From: Helicobacteraceae bacterium
GTDB taxonomy: Bacteria; Campylobacterota; Campylobacteria; Campylobacterales; SZUA-545
NCBI GenBank assembly: GCA_031286325.1
Contig: JAITUT010000036.1
Coordinates: 1 to 39,409, forward strand
Length of the DNA: 39,409 nucleotides
Reading direction: 5' to 3'
How positions within the stretch are numbered: position 1 is the first letter of the stretch; each line of letters begins with the position of its first letter. Both the position numbers and the translations under genes were made by a program. The notes under the pieces are model-generated. The model saw nothing but the letters and a program-made list of their open reading frames with translations. It was not told the DNA's origin and did no database searches. Shown one piece after another: positions 32,322 to 39,409 of the stretch.

Positions 32322-33251
32322 CTAGCCGTCTATTGTGATTCTGTTGATAAGGTCCCTTAAAACCTCGTCAGCTTTGTCAATCTCCACTTGGCAGGTTCCC
32401 GCCGCTTTGTGTCCGCCGCCGCCGAATGCCAGCATTAACTCGCCGATGTTGGTTTTGCTACTGCGGTTTAGAATTGATTTGCCAGTCGCGAATACGATAT
32501 TGCGCTTTTGGAAGCCCCAGAGGATATGGATAGAGATGTTAGATTCAGGATAAAGCGCGTAGATCATAAAGCGATTGCCCGCCCAGATCGTCTCCTCTTT
32601 GCGCAAATCCAGCACTACGAGGTTTTTATAAACTTTGCTGCAACGTTTTAACTGATCTTTGAACTTCTCTTCGTGCTCAAAGTAAAGTGTGCTGCGCTCT
32701 TTCACGTCTGGGAGCTCTAAAATCTCCTCGATCTTGTGGTTGCGGCAATATGTGATGAGATTCATCATCAAAGTATAGTTGCTTACGCCGAACTCTTTGA
32801 AACGCCCAAGCCCAGTGCGCGCGTCCATTAGGTAGTTGAGCAGCACCCAACCTGCGGGGTTTACTATTTCATCGCGCGAAAATTGCGCGGAGTCGGATTT
32901 GTCTACCGCGATCATCATATCTTCGCTGATATTAGGGAAACGACCCTTGCCGCCGTAATATTCATACACCACGCGAGCCGCGCTGGGAGCCTGTGTGTCT
33001 ATGATGTAATTCGGCGCGCGCTCTTTGTTGCGCACGGCTTCGCTCTCGTGGTGGTCAAACGCCAAATAAGCTTCTTTGACATACGGCAAATTTGTGGTGA
33101 TGTCTTTGTCGGTGATTTCCACCAAGCCGTCTTGCATATCTTTGGGATGCACAAATTTGATTTCACCGATTATTCCTAGCTCGCGCAAAAGCACGGCGCA
33201 AACCAGACCGTCAAAGTCGCTGCGCGTAACAAGGCGGTATTTCTGGCTCAT
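32322..33251 (-). CDS. DHH-family phosphoesterase
   Basis: A 309-residue protein. The DHH domain shows DFDG (residues 12-15), FDHHES (about 65-70) and DKSDSA, all metal-binding motifs. The DHHA1 domain ends in GGGGHKAAGTC. The family contains nanoRNA/pApA hydrolases, c-di-AMP phosphodiesterases and exopolyphosphatase-like enzymes; the substrate cannot be chosen from sequence alone. The ATG follows AAGGAG. It heads the operon with mtaB and is divergent from serB, with a candidate -10 TAGAAT on the minus strand at 33280-33285. Confidence 0.9.
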   Translation of the reverse strand: MSQKYRLVTRSDFDGLVCAVLLRELGIIGEIKFVHPKDMQDGLVEITDKDITTNLPYVKEAYLAFDHHESEAVRNKERAPNYIIDTQAPSAARVVYEYYGGKGRFPNISEDMMIAVDKSDSAQFSRDEIVNPAGWVLLNYLMDARTGLGRFKEFGVSNYTLMMNLITYCRNHKIEEILELPDVKERSTLYFEHEEKFKDQLKRCSKVYKNLVVLDLRKEETIWAGNRFMIYALYPESNISIHILWGFQKRNIVFATGKSILNRSSKTNIGELMLAFGGGGHKAAGTCQVEIDKADEVLRDLINRITIDG

Positions 33252-33279
33252 AGGACTCCTTTTGAAAATTGCTTTTTTA

Positions 33280-33285
33280 ATTCTA
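33280..33285 (-). promoter_or_regulatory. possible -10 of the DHH-mtaB operon
   Basis: The minus strand reads TAGAAT, 28 bases before the DHH start. On the plus strand TAAAAT (33303-33308) may serve serB. Both are single-hexamer matches. Confidence 0.3.
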
Positions 33286-33331
33286 GCGTGAATTGCTTTT
33301 GATAAAATTTCGCTTTTCTTTCGGGGGATTT

Positions 33332-33973
33332 ATGAAACTTTGCGTATTTGATTTTGACTCTACATTGATGGACGGCGAGACGATTGATTTTCTCGCGGAG
33401 GATTATGGCGTGGGCGATCGCGTGAGGGCGATCACGGAAGCGGCGATGCGCGGCGAACTTGACTTTTTCGAGGCTTTGCTAAAACGCGTAGAGCTTTTGC
33501 GCGGAATGTCGGCGGCGAGGGCGCGCGAAGTTTGCGAGAGTTTGCCGCTGATGAACGGCGCGGCGGAGTGCGTGCGCGAGTTAAAAAGGCTGGGATTTTG
33601 CGTGATGATTTTGAGCGGCGGGTTTAGGCTGGCGACAGATTTTGCTTTGGGCAAGTTGGGCGCGGACGTTGCGTTTGCCAACATTTTACACGAGAAAGAT
33701 GGCGTTTTAACGGGGCTTGTCGGCGGCGAAATGCTCTTTAATTTCTCAAAGGGCGACCTTTTGGAGCGGATTCAAGCGGTCTTGGGCGCGGGGATCAAGG
33801 ATACGATCGCAATAGGAGACGGCGCGAACGATCGCGCTATGTTCGCTCGCGCCGATATGCGAATTGCTTTTTGCGCGAAAGAGACTTTGCGCCGCGAGGC
33901 GAATGTAATCATAGATCAAAAAGACCTGCGGCTTGTTTTAGACGCGATCAAAAAACGCTTTGCAATCGGCTAA
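33332..33973 (+). CDS. serB: phosphoserine phosphatase
   Basis: A 213-residue HAD hydrolase for the last step of serine synthesis. DFDSTL (D7, D9) provides the nucleophile and acid, followed by ILSGGF, the FSKGDLL lysine and GDGANDRAMF. The regulatory ACT domain found in longer SerB proteins is absent, as usual in Campylobacterota. The start is ATG 33332 with GGGGG upstream. The stop overlaps that of the converging helicase gene by four bases. Confidence 0.93.
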   Translation: MKLCVFDFDSTLMDGETIDFLAEDYGVGDRVRAITEAAMRGELDFFEALLKRVELLRGMSAARAREVCESLPLMNGAAECVRELKRLGFCVMILSGGFRLATDFALGKLGADVAFANILHEKDGVLTGLVGGEMLFNFSKGDLLERIQAVLGAGIKDTIAIGDGANDRAMFARADMRIAFCAKETLRREANVIIDQKDLRLVLDAIKKRFAIG

Positions 33974-36900
33974 AAATTAAAGAGATATTTCTCTTTGCCG
34001 TCATAATCCATTATTGCCTTTTCTATCGCGTTCAAAAGTAGCTCTTTTTCGCGTTTGTTATCGTATATCCAATTCGCCGACCAAACTCTGTGAAATTTCC
34101 AGCCGTAACTTTCAAGAATTTCTTGGCGCAGGCGATCGCGATCGCGCGCGGTTTTCGTGCGGTTGTACGACGCGCCGTCGCACTCAATTGCTATCAAATA
34201 GCGATCTTTAATTTCTGGGTGCTCGATCGCAAGATCAATCTTAAAGCCTGATTGCCCGACTTGCGTATGGACTTTGAAGCCCTTTTCTTGCAAGAAACTA
34301 TATACATTTTCCTCGAAAAACGAATTAAAGTATAAGCGATCCTCATAGTTTAATTTTGCAGGGATTTTCGCGCCGTTTTCTGCGTAATCTATAAAATCGC
34401 GCAGAAGTATTCTATTCACCGCGGTTTTTTCATCTATTTTCATATCTTTCGCGGTGAAAGAACAGGCTACGATCATAAGATATTTCGCCCTCGTAATCGC
34501 CACATTTAATCTGCGCTCGCCGCCCTCTTTGGTAAGCGGTCCAAAACGCATATAAAAATTGCCTTTCGGGCTCTTTCCATAACCTACGCTCAAAATCACT
34601 ATATCGCGCTCGTCGCCTTGCACGTTTTCTAGGTTTTTTACAAAAAATGGCTCATTTTTATCTTCGCCGAAAAACCATTCGTGATATGGGCTGGATTCGC
34701 GCTTTTCATCTATCTTTCTTTGGATCAAATCGGCTTGAACCTTGCCAAAGGCGATTACTCCTAATGATTTTTGCGGGTTTGAGACGATATGCTCAAATAC
34801 CATATTCGCCACCTCTTCCGCTTCTACTTCATTGCCGCTTTTTGATTCCCAAATACCGTTTTCTATACGTTTAAAAATAATCGCGCTTTTGCGATCCATA
34901 TCGTTATTGGGAAATGTAACAAGTTCGTTGTCGTAAAACTTATTGTTTGAAAAGGAAATAAGCGATTCGTCTTTACTGCGGTAGTGCCACAATAACCTCG
35001 CGCTTGGCAAAATCGTTTTTGCTTCGTCTAAAATAGACTCCAAATCGGCGTTATCTTCTATCTCTTCTTCCTCAATTTCGTCCTCTTCGCTGATCTTGTT
35101 GAAAAAGTTCGAAGGCGGCATCTGTTTAGAGTCGCCGGCGATTATAATTTGTTTGCCGCGCATAATTGAGCTCACGGCGTATTCTGGGCGCACCTGCGAA
35201 GCCTCGTCAAAGATCACGGCATCAAATTTCCACTTGGGATTCGTGCCGAAATATGCCGAAACCGTCAGCGGCGACATCATCGCGCAACGAATTAAATTGG
35301 GCAATAATGTCGGCAAATTTTTGATTAAGAGGCGTGTTGGCATTGAACGCTTTCTTTTGCCGAGCTCTCTATTTAGCACGCTCACCTCGCGCGCGTCTGA
35401 AAGGCGCAATTCTTTGGCGATCGCTTTTTTTAGCGAATCTTTTATACGAATCGCGTTATGACCAATAATTGTTTTGTCCAAATTTTTGAACTTTTCAACA
35501 TCAAGATCGTGCGCGTTTCTATCGTAATAATTTTTGTAGTTGCGATCTAATAAAAGCATACAAAATCTTTTCACAAAAATACCCAAAATTTCATTTTTAG
35601 GGTATGGCGCGCTTTCAATCTTTTCTAAGAAGTTTTCAAGACCAAGATTTAAGAGCTTCGCTTTCGCGCTTTTATAATCGCGGTAGCGGTAGATTATCTC
35701 AAAGTCTAATTCAAACAGCTTTGAAATATCGCTAATGCGCGAAAATTCATCAAAAAGCTCGCCCGCGCGCGCCAAAATTTCGCTTACGATCTTATGCTCT
35801 TTTTCGTAATCTTCCTCCAACTTTACGATCGTTAATAATTTATCTGCGTCATAACGATCGCTGAATAAATTATTAATCGCCTCTTTTTTGCAATTTGTCT
35901 CGCTTCCAAAAAGGCACTCGTATTTTTCTAAATAATCTACGCTTTCGCATATTTTATCTTTAATATTCTCTATGTTTTTATCTAAAATATGGGTAATTAA
36001 AGCGCCAGATTTGGTGTTGAATTTTTTAATGAGGTCTCTTGTCTCGTTTTGAATGAGTTCAATCTCAAAAGCAAGGCGTTTTTTCTCTTCGGTTTTTTTA
36101 TGAAAATCCACAAGGATTTCCAGATATTCTTTCGCTTCGTCGTAAGTGATTTTCTCGTTTTTCTTTTTGGAGCGCGAAAGCAAAAGGCACATTAAGCCGA
36201 AATATTCCATATTTAAAGTGCGGAAAACCGTATTGTATTCCGCGCTGAATTTATTGAGTAATTCTTTAGGGTTTTCAATCATAAAAAATTCTTCGTTGAA
36301 TTTATCCGAAAGATTCGCCTTGAAATCTTTCATATCGCGCTCAATTTTACGCTCTTCTTTGTTAAGATCGGACGCTTTTTTATAATAGTCGTGAATGCAG
36401 AGAATATCCTCTTTTAAACGAAGCCTCGCCCCGCGATCTAAGTTATAGTAATAGTAGTTTGCCGCCCTAGGCTTTTCTTGCGCTGCGGCTATTAGCTTTT
36501 TCAAAGTCGGCGATATATCGCTTTCAGCGGTATTTTTGCTCAAAAATTCATCGGTAATTTTGCGCAAAATTTCAGTATAGTTTTTATACTTTTCCTCCGC
36601 CTCGTTAATAAACTCTTTTAACTCCGCCTCAGTCAAAAAAGTAATATCTTTTTTGTAGTGTTTCCAGAGGCAATTTTCAAATTGGCTTGACGATCTGGAA
36701 AAGGAATTCGCGTATTTCTCAACCGCTAACTTGTATTCCTCGTAATCGCCGCGCGTAACATTGGTGTTGATCATAAATAGCAGATCGCGAGCCGCGCTGT
36801 GCGGGGCTAATTCGCCTAACAAAAAGTAGGCGTTTTCACCGAACGGTGAAATAATGTTGTGCAACTCGTCGGCGTATGTCATTAAACGCGCGCGGATTTC

Positions 36901-38151
36901 ATCTAAACGCACGTGATCGTTATAGTTTGAGCCAGCGTAAATTTCGCTATTCGCGATACTTAATAATTTGCTTAATTGCGCGCGGATTTTATAACCTGCT
37001 TCCTTTTTAACTTCGTGCAATTTTACGACAAAATTATCTAATCCGAATTTAGCAAGTTTGTCATAAACTATATTTAACGCCGCTTGTTTTTCCGAGACAA
37101 ACAAAATTGTTTTGCCTCTCTGCAACAATTCCGCGATTATGTTTGTGATCGTTTGGCTCTTGCCGGTTCCGGGAGGTCCTTGAATCACAAACGATTTGCC
37201 TGCGATTGCCCTCTCAATGGCGATCTGTTGTGAAGAATCCGCGTCTAAAATTTGAAAACTTTCAAACGATTTGCGCTTTTCTGGATCATAATCCTCTTGA
37301 TCGAACATTACATATTCTTCATCGTAATTTTCGCGCGCCAACGCGCGGCAAAAATTGTGCTCTTTTATTAGCTCTTTATTATTTTCCAAATCACGCGCGA
37401 TCACGAGATTTTGAAAGTTAAATGTGCCAACTCTGATCTTGTTTATGTCAATTTTCCACGAAGAGTAATTTTGGATCAGCTTTTTGATCGGATCAAAAAT
37501 TTCGGCGATCAAATTTTCTTTCCAAATATTTTCAAAGTTAATTTCTTCGTTAAGTTTAATGTCAAAATCCGCGAAAAGTTTTTTGATTATGATCGGGTTT
37601 ATTTTGATCTCTTCGTTCTCGTTGAGCGCGATCGTGTATGGATCTGAGATACTCTTTCTCTCCACCAAAATTGGAATCAAAACGATTGGCGAAACGATCT
37701 CCTCTTTTGAGTGCTCGTCTTCATGCCAATGCAAAAAACCTAACGCCGCGAACGAGATATTAAATCCGTATTCGTCATTTGCGGTTCTGTTGTTTTTGCG
37801 GATCGTTTCAAGAATGATCGCCTGCGATCGGCGTTTTTCGCGTAACGCAATTAGCGATTTATGCTCTTCAATCTCCTCTTCGCTCGCGTTATTTTCCTCT
37901 TGTGTTTTGCGCTCTAAAACACCAAGTCTTTTTTGCTCGTTTTGCGTGAGTTTCGCGTCGAAACGCAACTCGCTTTCGTCATCGACTAATTTTTGCCACA
38001 ACTCCTCGGCGCTCATCTCCAATTTGAGCGTGCTTCTTTTGTATTCTTTGTAGTTGAGCAAACGATTGCGTTTTGTGAGGTCTATAAGTTTGGAAGACCA
38101 CAATTTAATCTTTTGATCGATTTTTTCAAACGATTCCATTCGCATAGTCAC
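33970..38151 (-). CDS. large DUF4011-like SF1 helicase with C-terminal PD-(D/E)XK/Vsr-like nuclease
   Basis: A 1393-residue protein. The N-terminus (about residues 10-250, with WSSKLIDLTKRNRLLNY) matches DUF4011. Walker A GPPGTGKS lies near 327, a long coiled-coil insertion spans about 450-900, DEASQ Walker B is near 982, GDSKQMPPS follows, and motif VI RRLNVAITRAK marks a UPF1-like SF1 helicase. The C-terminus (about 1270-1370) has FEENV, KIDLAI and IECDGASY, then DRDRLRQEILESYGW, a Vsr/MTES-type nuclease. Single-gene systems of this build are among predicted anti-phage defences (Hhe type, from memory). The GTG start follows AGGAG by six bases. The gene lies nine bases after the TPR gene and is more A/T-rich than its neighbours. 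Confidence 0.9.
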   Translation of the reverse strand: MTMRMESFEKIDQKIKLWSSKLIDLTKRNRLLNYKEYKRSTLKLEMSAEELWQKLVDDESELRFDAKLTQNEQKRLGVLERKTQEENNASEEEIEEHKSLIALREKRRSQAIILETIRKNNRTANDEYGFNISFAALGFLHWHEDEHSKEEIVSPIVLIPILVERKSISDPYTIALNENEEIKINPIIIKKLFADFDIKLNEEINFENIWKENLIAEIFDPIKKLIQNYSSWKIDINKIRVGTFNFQNLVIARDLENNKELIKEHNFCRALARENYDEEYVMFDQEDYDPEKRKSFESFQILDADSSQQIAIERAIAGKSFVIQGPPGTGKSQTITNIIAELLQRGKTILFVSEKQAALNIVYDKLAKFGLDNFVVKLHEVKKEAGYKIRAQLSKLLSIANSEIYAGSNYNDHVRLDEIRARLMTYADELHNIISPFGENAYFLLGELAPHSAARDLLFMINTNVTRGDYEEYKLAVEKYANSFSRSSSQFENCLWKHYKKDITFLTEAELKEFINEAEEKYKNYTEILRKITDEFLSKNTAESDISPTLKKLIAAAQEKPRAANYYYYNLDRGARLRLKEDILCIHDYYKKASDLNKEERKIERDMKDFKANLSDKFNEEFFMIENPKELLNKFSAEYNTVFRTLNMEYFGLMCLLLSRSKKKNEKITYDEAKEYLEILVDFHKKTEEKKRLAFEIELIQNETRDLIKKFNTKSGALITHILDKNIENIKDKICESVDYLEKYECLFGSETNCKKEAINNLFSDRYDADKLLTIVKLEEDYEKEHKIVSEILARAGELFDEFSRISDISKLFELDFEIIYRYRDYKSAKAKLLNLGLENFLEKIESAPYPKNEILGIFVKRFCMLLLDRNYKNYYDRNAHDLDVEKFKNLDKTIIGHNAIRIKDSLKKAIAKELRLSDAREVSVLNRELGKRKRSMPTRLLIKNLPTLLPNLIRCAMMSPLTVSAYFGTNPKWKFDAVIFDEASQVRPEYAVSSIMRGKQIIIAGDSKQMPPSNFFNKISEEDEIEEEEIEDNADLESILDEAKTILPSARLLWHYRSKDESLISFSNNKFYDNELVTFPNNDMDRKSAIIFKRIENGIWESKSGNEVEAEEVANMVFEHIVSNPQKSLGVIAFGKVQADLIQRKIDEKRESSPYHEWFFGEDKNEPFFVKNLENVQGDERDIVILSVGYGKSPKGNFYMRFGPLTKEGGERRLNVAITRAKYLMIVACSFTAKDMKIDEKTAVNRILLRDFIDYAENGAKIPAKLNYEDRLYFNSFFEENVYSFLQEKGFKVHTQVGQSGFKIDLAIEHPEIKDRYLIAIECDGASYNRTKTARDRDRLRQEILESYGWKFHRVWSANWIYDNKREKELLLNAIEKAIMDYDGKEKYLFNF

Positions 38152-38160
38152 AGCACACTC

Positions 38161-38409
38161 CTAATTAAATGCCAAATAGCGTTCGAATTCCGCAAACTCC
38201 GCCGCGCTCTCCATTTTGGCAAAAAAATCCGTCATCTCTTTGTTCGCGCCGCCGAAATCAAGCGGTTTTTCAAGCCTTCTTAGAGACAAAATCGCCTCTA
38301 TATTGTCAGGATCGTCCGCCAAAATTTCGCGATAAATCTGCGCCGCATCCTCAAGCAAGCCTTGATTTTCATAGATTTTCGCCAAAGTCAACGTCTTTTT
38401 CAAAGCCAT
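38161..38409 (-). CDS. small TPR-repeat protein
   Basis: An 82-residue protein. The N-terminal half is one tetratricopeptide repeat (ALAKIYENQGLLEDAAQIYREIL...DPDNIEAI), and the C-terminal half is acidic and helical. Such repeats mediate protein contacts. ATG 38409 has GGAG five bases upstream and is preferred to a start 26 codons earlier. It ends nine bases before the helicase-nuclease gene, whose ribosome site overlaps its stop codon, so it may be a cotranscribed partner. Equally it could be a housekeeping gene into whose operon the helicase was inserted. Confidence 0.75.
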   Translation of the reverse strand: MALKKTLTLAKIYENQGLLEDAAQIYREILADDPDNIEAILSLRRLEKPLDFGGANKEMTDFFAKMESAAEFAEFERYLAFN

Positions 38410-38580
38410 TTTCGCTCCAATTTTCAACAAAGCTTGAAATGATACCGAAAATTTCGCGACGGCGAATAAAGTCGCGCCTTTCCACACAAAATCGGCGAAA
38501 CGCGCGTAAAATAAAACAATAAACGGCGATAAATTTCAATTAAGATAAAATTGCGCCAAATTTCGCACAAAGGCAAATAA

Positions 38581-39409
38581 ATGCAAAGTTTGTTTGACGA
38601 TTTTGAATTTATCGTCTCCAAACTCGCGGGCGAGGACGAGAAGGCGCGCGCGGCGGTTTTGAGGGAAAAACTGAACCTATTAAAAAGCAACGAGGGACTT
38701 AGAAAGATCGTAGGCAAAGCGAAACTCGCGAAAGCCATAGAAGCGGTCGAATACTCAAAAGAGCTTGAAAAGCTGCAAGTTGAGCTAATCAAACTGCAAA
38801 ATTGGGTTACCGAGAAAAAGCGGCGCGTAGCGATCTTGTTTGAGGGGCGAGACGCGGCGGGCAAAGGCGGCGCGATCAAACGTTTTATTGAGGCGTTAAA
38901 CCCGCGCAAATACCGCGTTGTCGCGTTGCCGAAACCGACTGAAGTCGAGGCGGGGCAGTATTACTTTCAACGTTATATGGCGCAGTTGCCGAACCCGGGC
39001 GAAATCGTATTTTTTGATCGTAGCTGGTATAACCGCGCGGTCGTGGAGCCCGTATTCGGCTTCTGCTCCAAAGAGCAATACGAGCACTTTATGCGCGAGG
39101 CGCCTGAGATTGAGCAAAACCTTATAAACGACGGCATTATCCTCGTGAAATTCTGGTTTTCGGTCTCGAAAGATACGCAGAAAGAGCGTTTTGACTCGCG
39201 CGAGCACAACCCCCTAAAACAATGGAAGTTAAGCCCTGTGGATAAACAAGCGCAGAAAAAGTGGGACGAATTCACATTCTACAAAGAGCAAATGTTCAGT
39301 CGCACGCACACGGGTTATAGCCCTTGGATCATCGTAAATAGCAACAATAAGGCAAAAGCGCGGCTTGAATCGATCCGCTATGTCCTCTCAATTATTGATT
39401 ATGACGGCA
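38581..39409 (+). CDS. ppk2: polyphosphate kinase 2 (3' end outside window)
   Basis: 276 complete codons of a PPK2-family enzyme that phosphorylates nucleotides with polyphosphate or makes polyphosphate. Walker A GRDAAGKGG (residues 89-97), then KPTEVE, the Walker B/lid motif FFDRSWYNRAVVEPV near 145-160, and the lid SREHNPLKQWKLSPVD are intact. The start is ATG 38581 with AAAGG upstream. The frame is open to the window edge, so the C-terminal end is missing. It is divergent from the TPR gene. Confidence 0.95.
   Translation, partial: MQSLFDDFEFIVSKLAGEDEKARAAVLREKLNLLKSNEGLRKIVGKAKLAKAIEAVEYSKELEKLQVELIKLQNWVTEKKRRVAILFEGRDAAGKGGAIKRFIEALNPRKYRVVALPKPTEVEAGQYYFQRYMAQLPNPGEIVFFDRSWYNRAVVEPVFGFCSKEQYEHFMREAPEIEQNLINDGIILVKFWFSVSKDTQKERFDSREHNPLKQWKLSPVDKQAQKKWDEFTFYKEQMFSRTHTGYSPWIIVNSNNKAKARLESIRYVLSIIDYDG

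Overview
The window reads as chromosome of a Campylobacterota (Epsilonproteobacteria) member. The clues are an FlgR-type sigma-54 activator, a hot-dog protein next to cmoB (the Campylobacter Cj0977/Cj0976 order), AtpZ/AtpI next to hemW, a DUF2393-like protein, a single-RRM glycine-tailed RNA-binding protein, an HdrB/SdhE-type CCG protein, fused hisIE and mtaB. Base composition is close to balanced, GC-richer than most of the phylum. The sequence is crowded with the palindrome GCGATCGC (about 32 copies counted by eye). No rRNA, CRISPR array, transposase or prophage was seen. Assignment below phylum level is not supported.

Layout. 1-1179 (-) is a chemoreceptor cut by the window edge, divergent from a FecR-domain membrane protein. 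2046-4130 (-) carries a gamma-carbonic-anhydrase-like protein, hemW and an AtpZ/AtpI-like protein. 4249-7893 (+) is a run of a small secreted protein, flgR, asd and sucD. 7894-8420 is non-coding with a nested inverted repeat, followed by two small overlapping orphan genes. 9122-16702 (-) is a compact seven-gene run: a PhnD-like binding protein, a membrane GGDEF/EAL protein, a second GGDEF/EAL protein with decayed active sites, a DUF2062 protein, a small lipoprotein, cmoB and a hot-dog thioesterase. All but the last are joined by start/stop overlaps. hemL (+) and mfd (-) flank a 1.35-kb stretch without recognisable genes. An RRM protein with a structured leader, an HdrB/SdhE-like protein and a HypF with a membrane-hairpin insertion follow on +. 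27599-29270 (-) holds a DUF2393-like protein, hisIE, a small membrane protein and tRNA-Ser(CGA). 29326-33251 (-) is a tRNA-modification-flavoured operon (DHH protein, mtaB, MnmC2-like oxidoreductase, aldolase-like protein). serB (+) converges on a 1393-residue DUF4011-like/SF1 helicase with a C-terminal nuclease domain, preceded by a TPR gene. A ppk2 gene is cut by the right edge.

How the genes work together. Most are housekeeping: haem (hemL, hemW), Asp-family amino acids, serine and histidine, tRNA modification (cmoB, mtaB, MnmC2-like), and transcription-coupled repair (mfd). The accessory interest lies in four places. The first is the c-di-GMP cassette at 11333-16702, where an apparently active enzyme without an I-site is coupled to a decayed partner that keeps one. 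The second is HypF with two added transmembrane segments, flanked by direct repeats exactly 339 bp apart. The third is the helicase-nuclease with anti-phage-like architecture. The fourth is the HIP1-like palindrome and the structured intergenic repeats.
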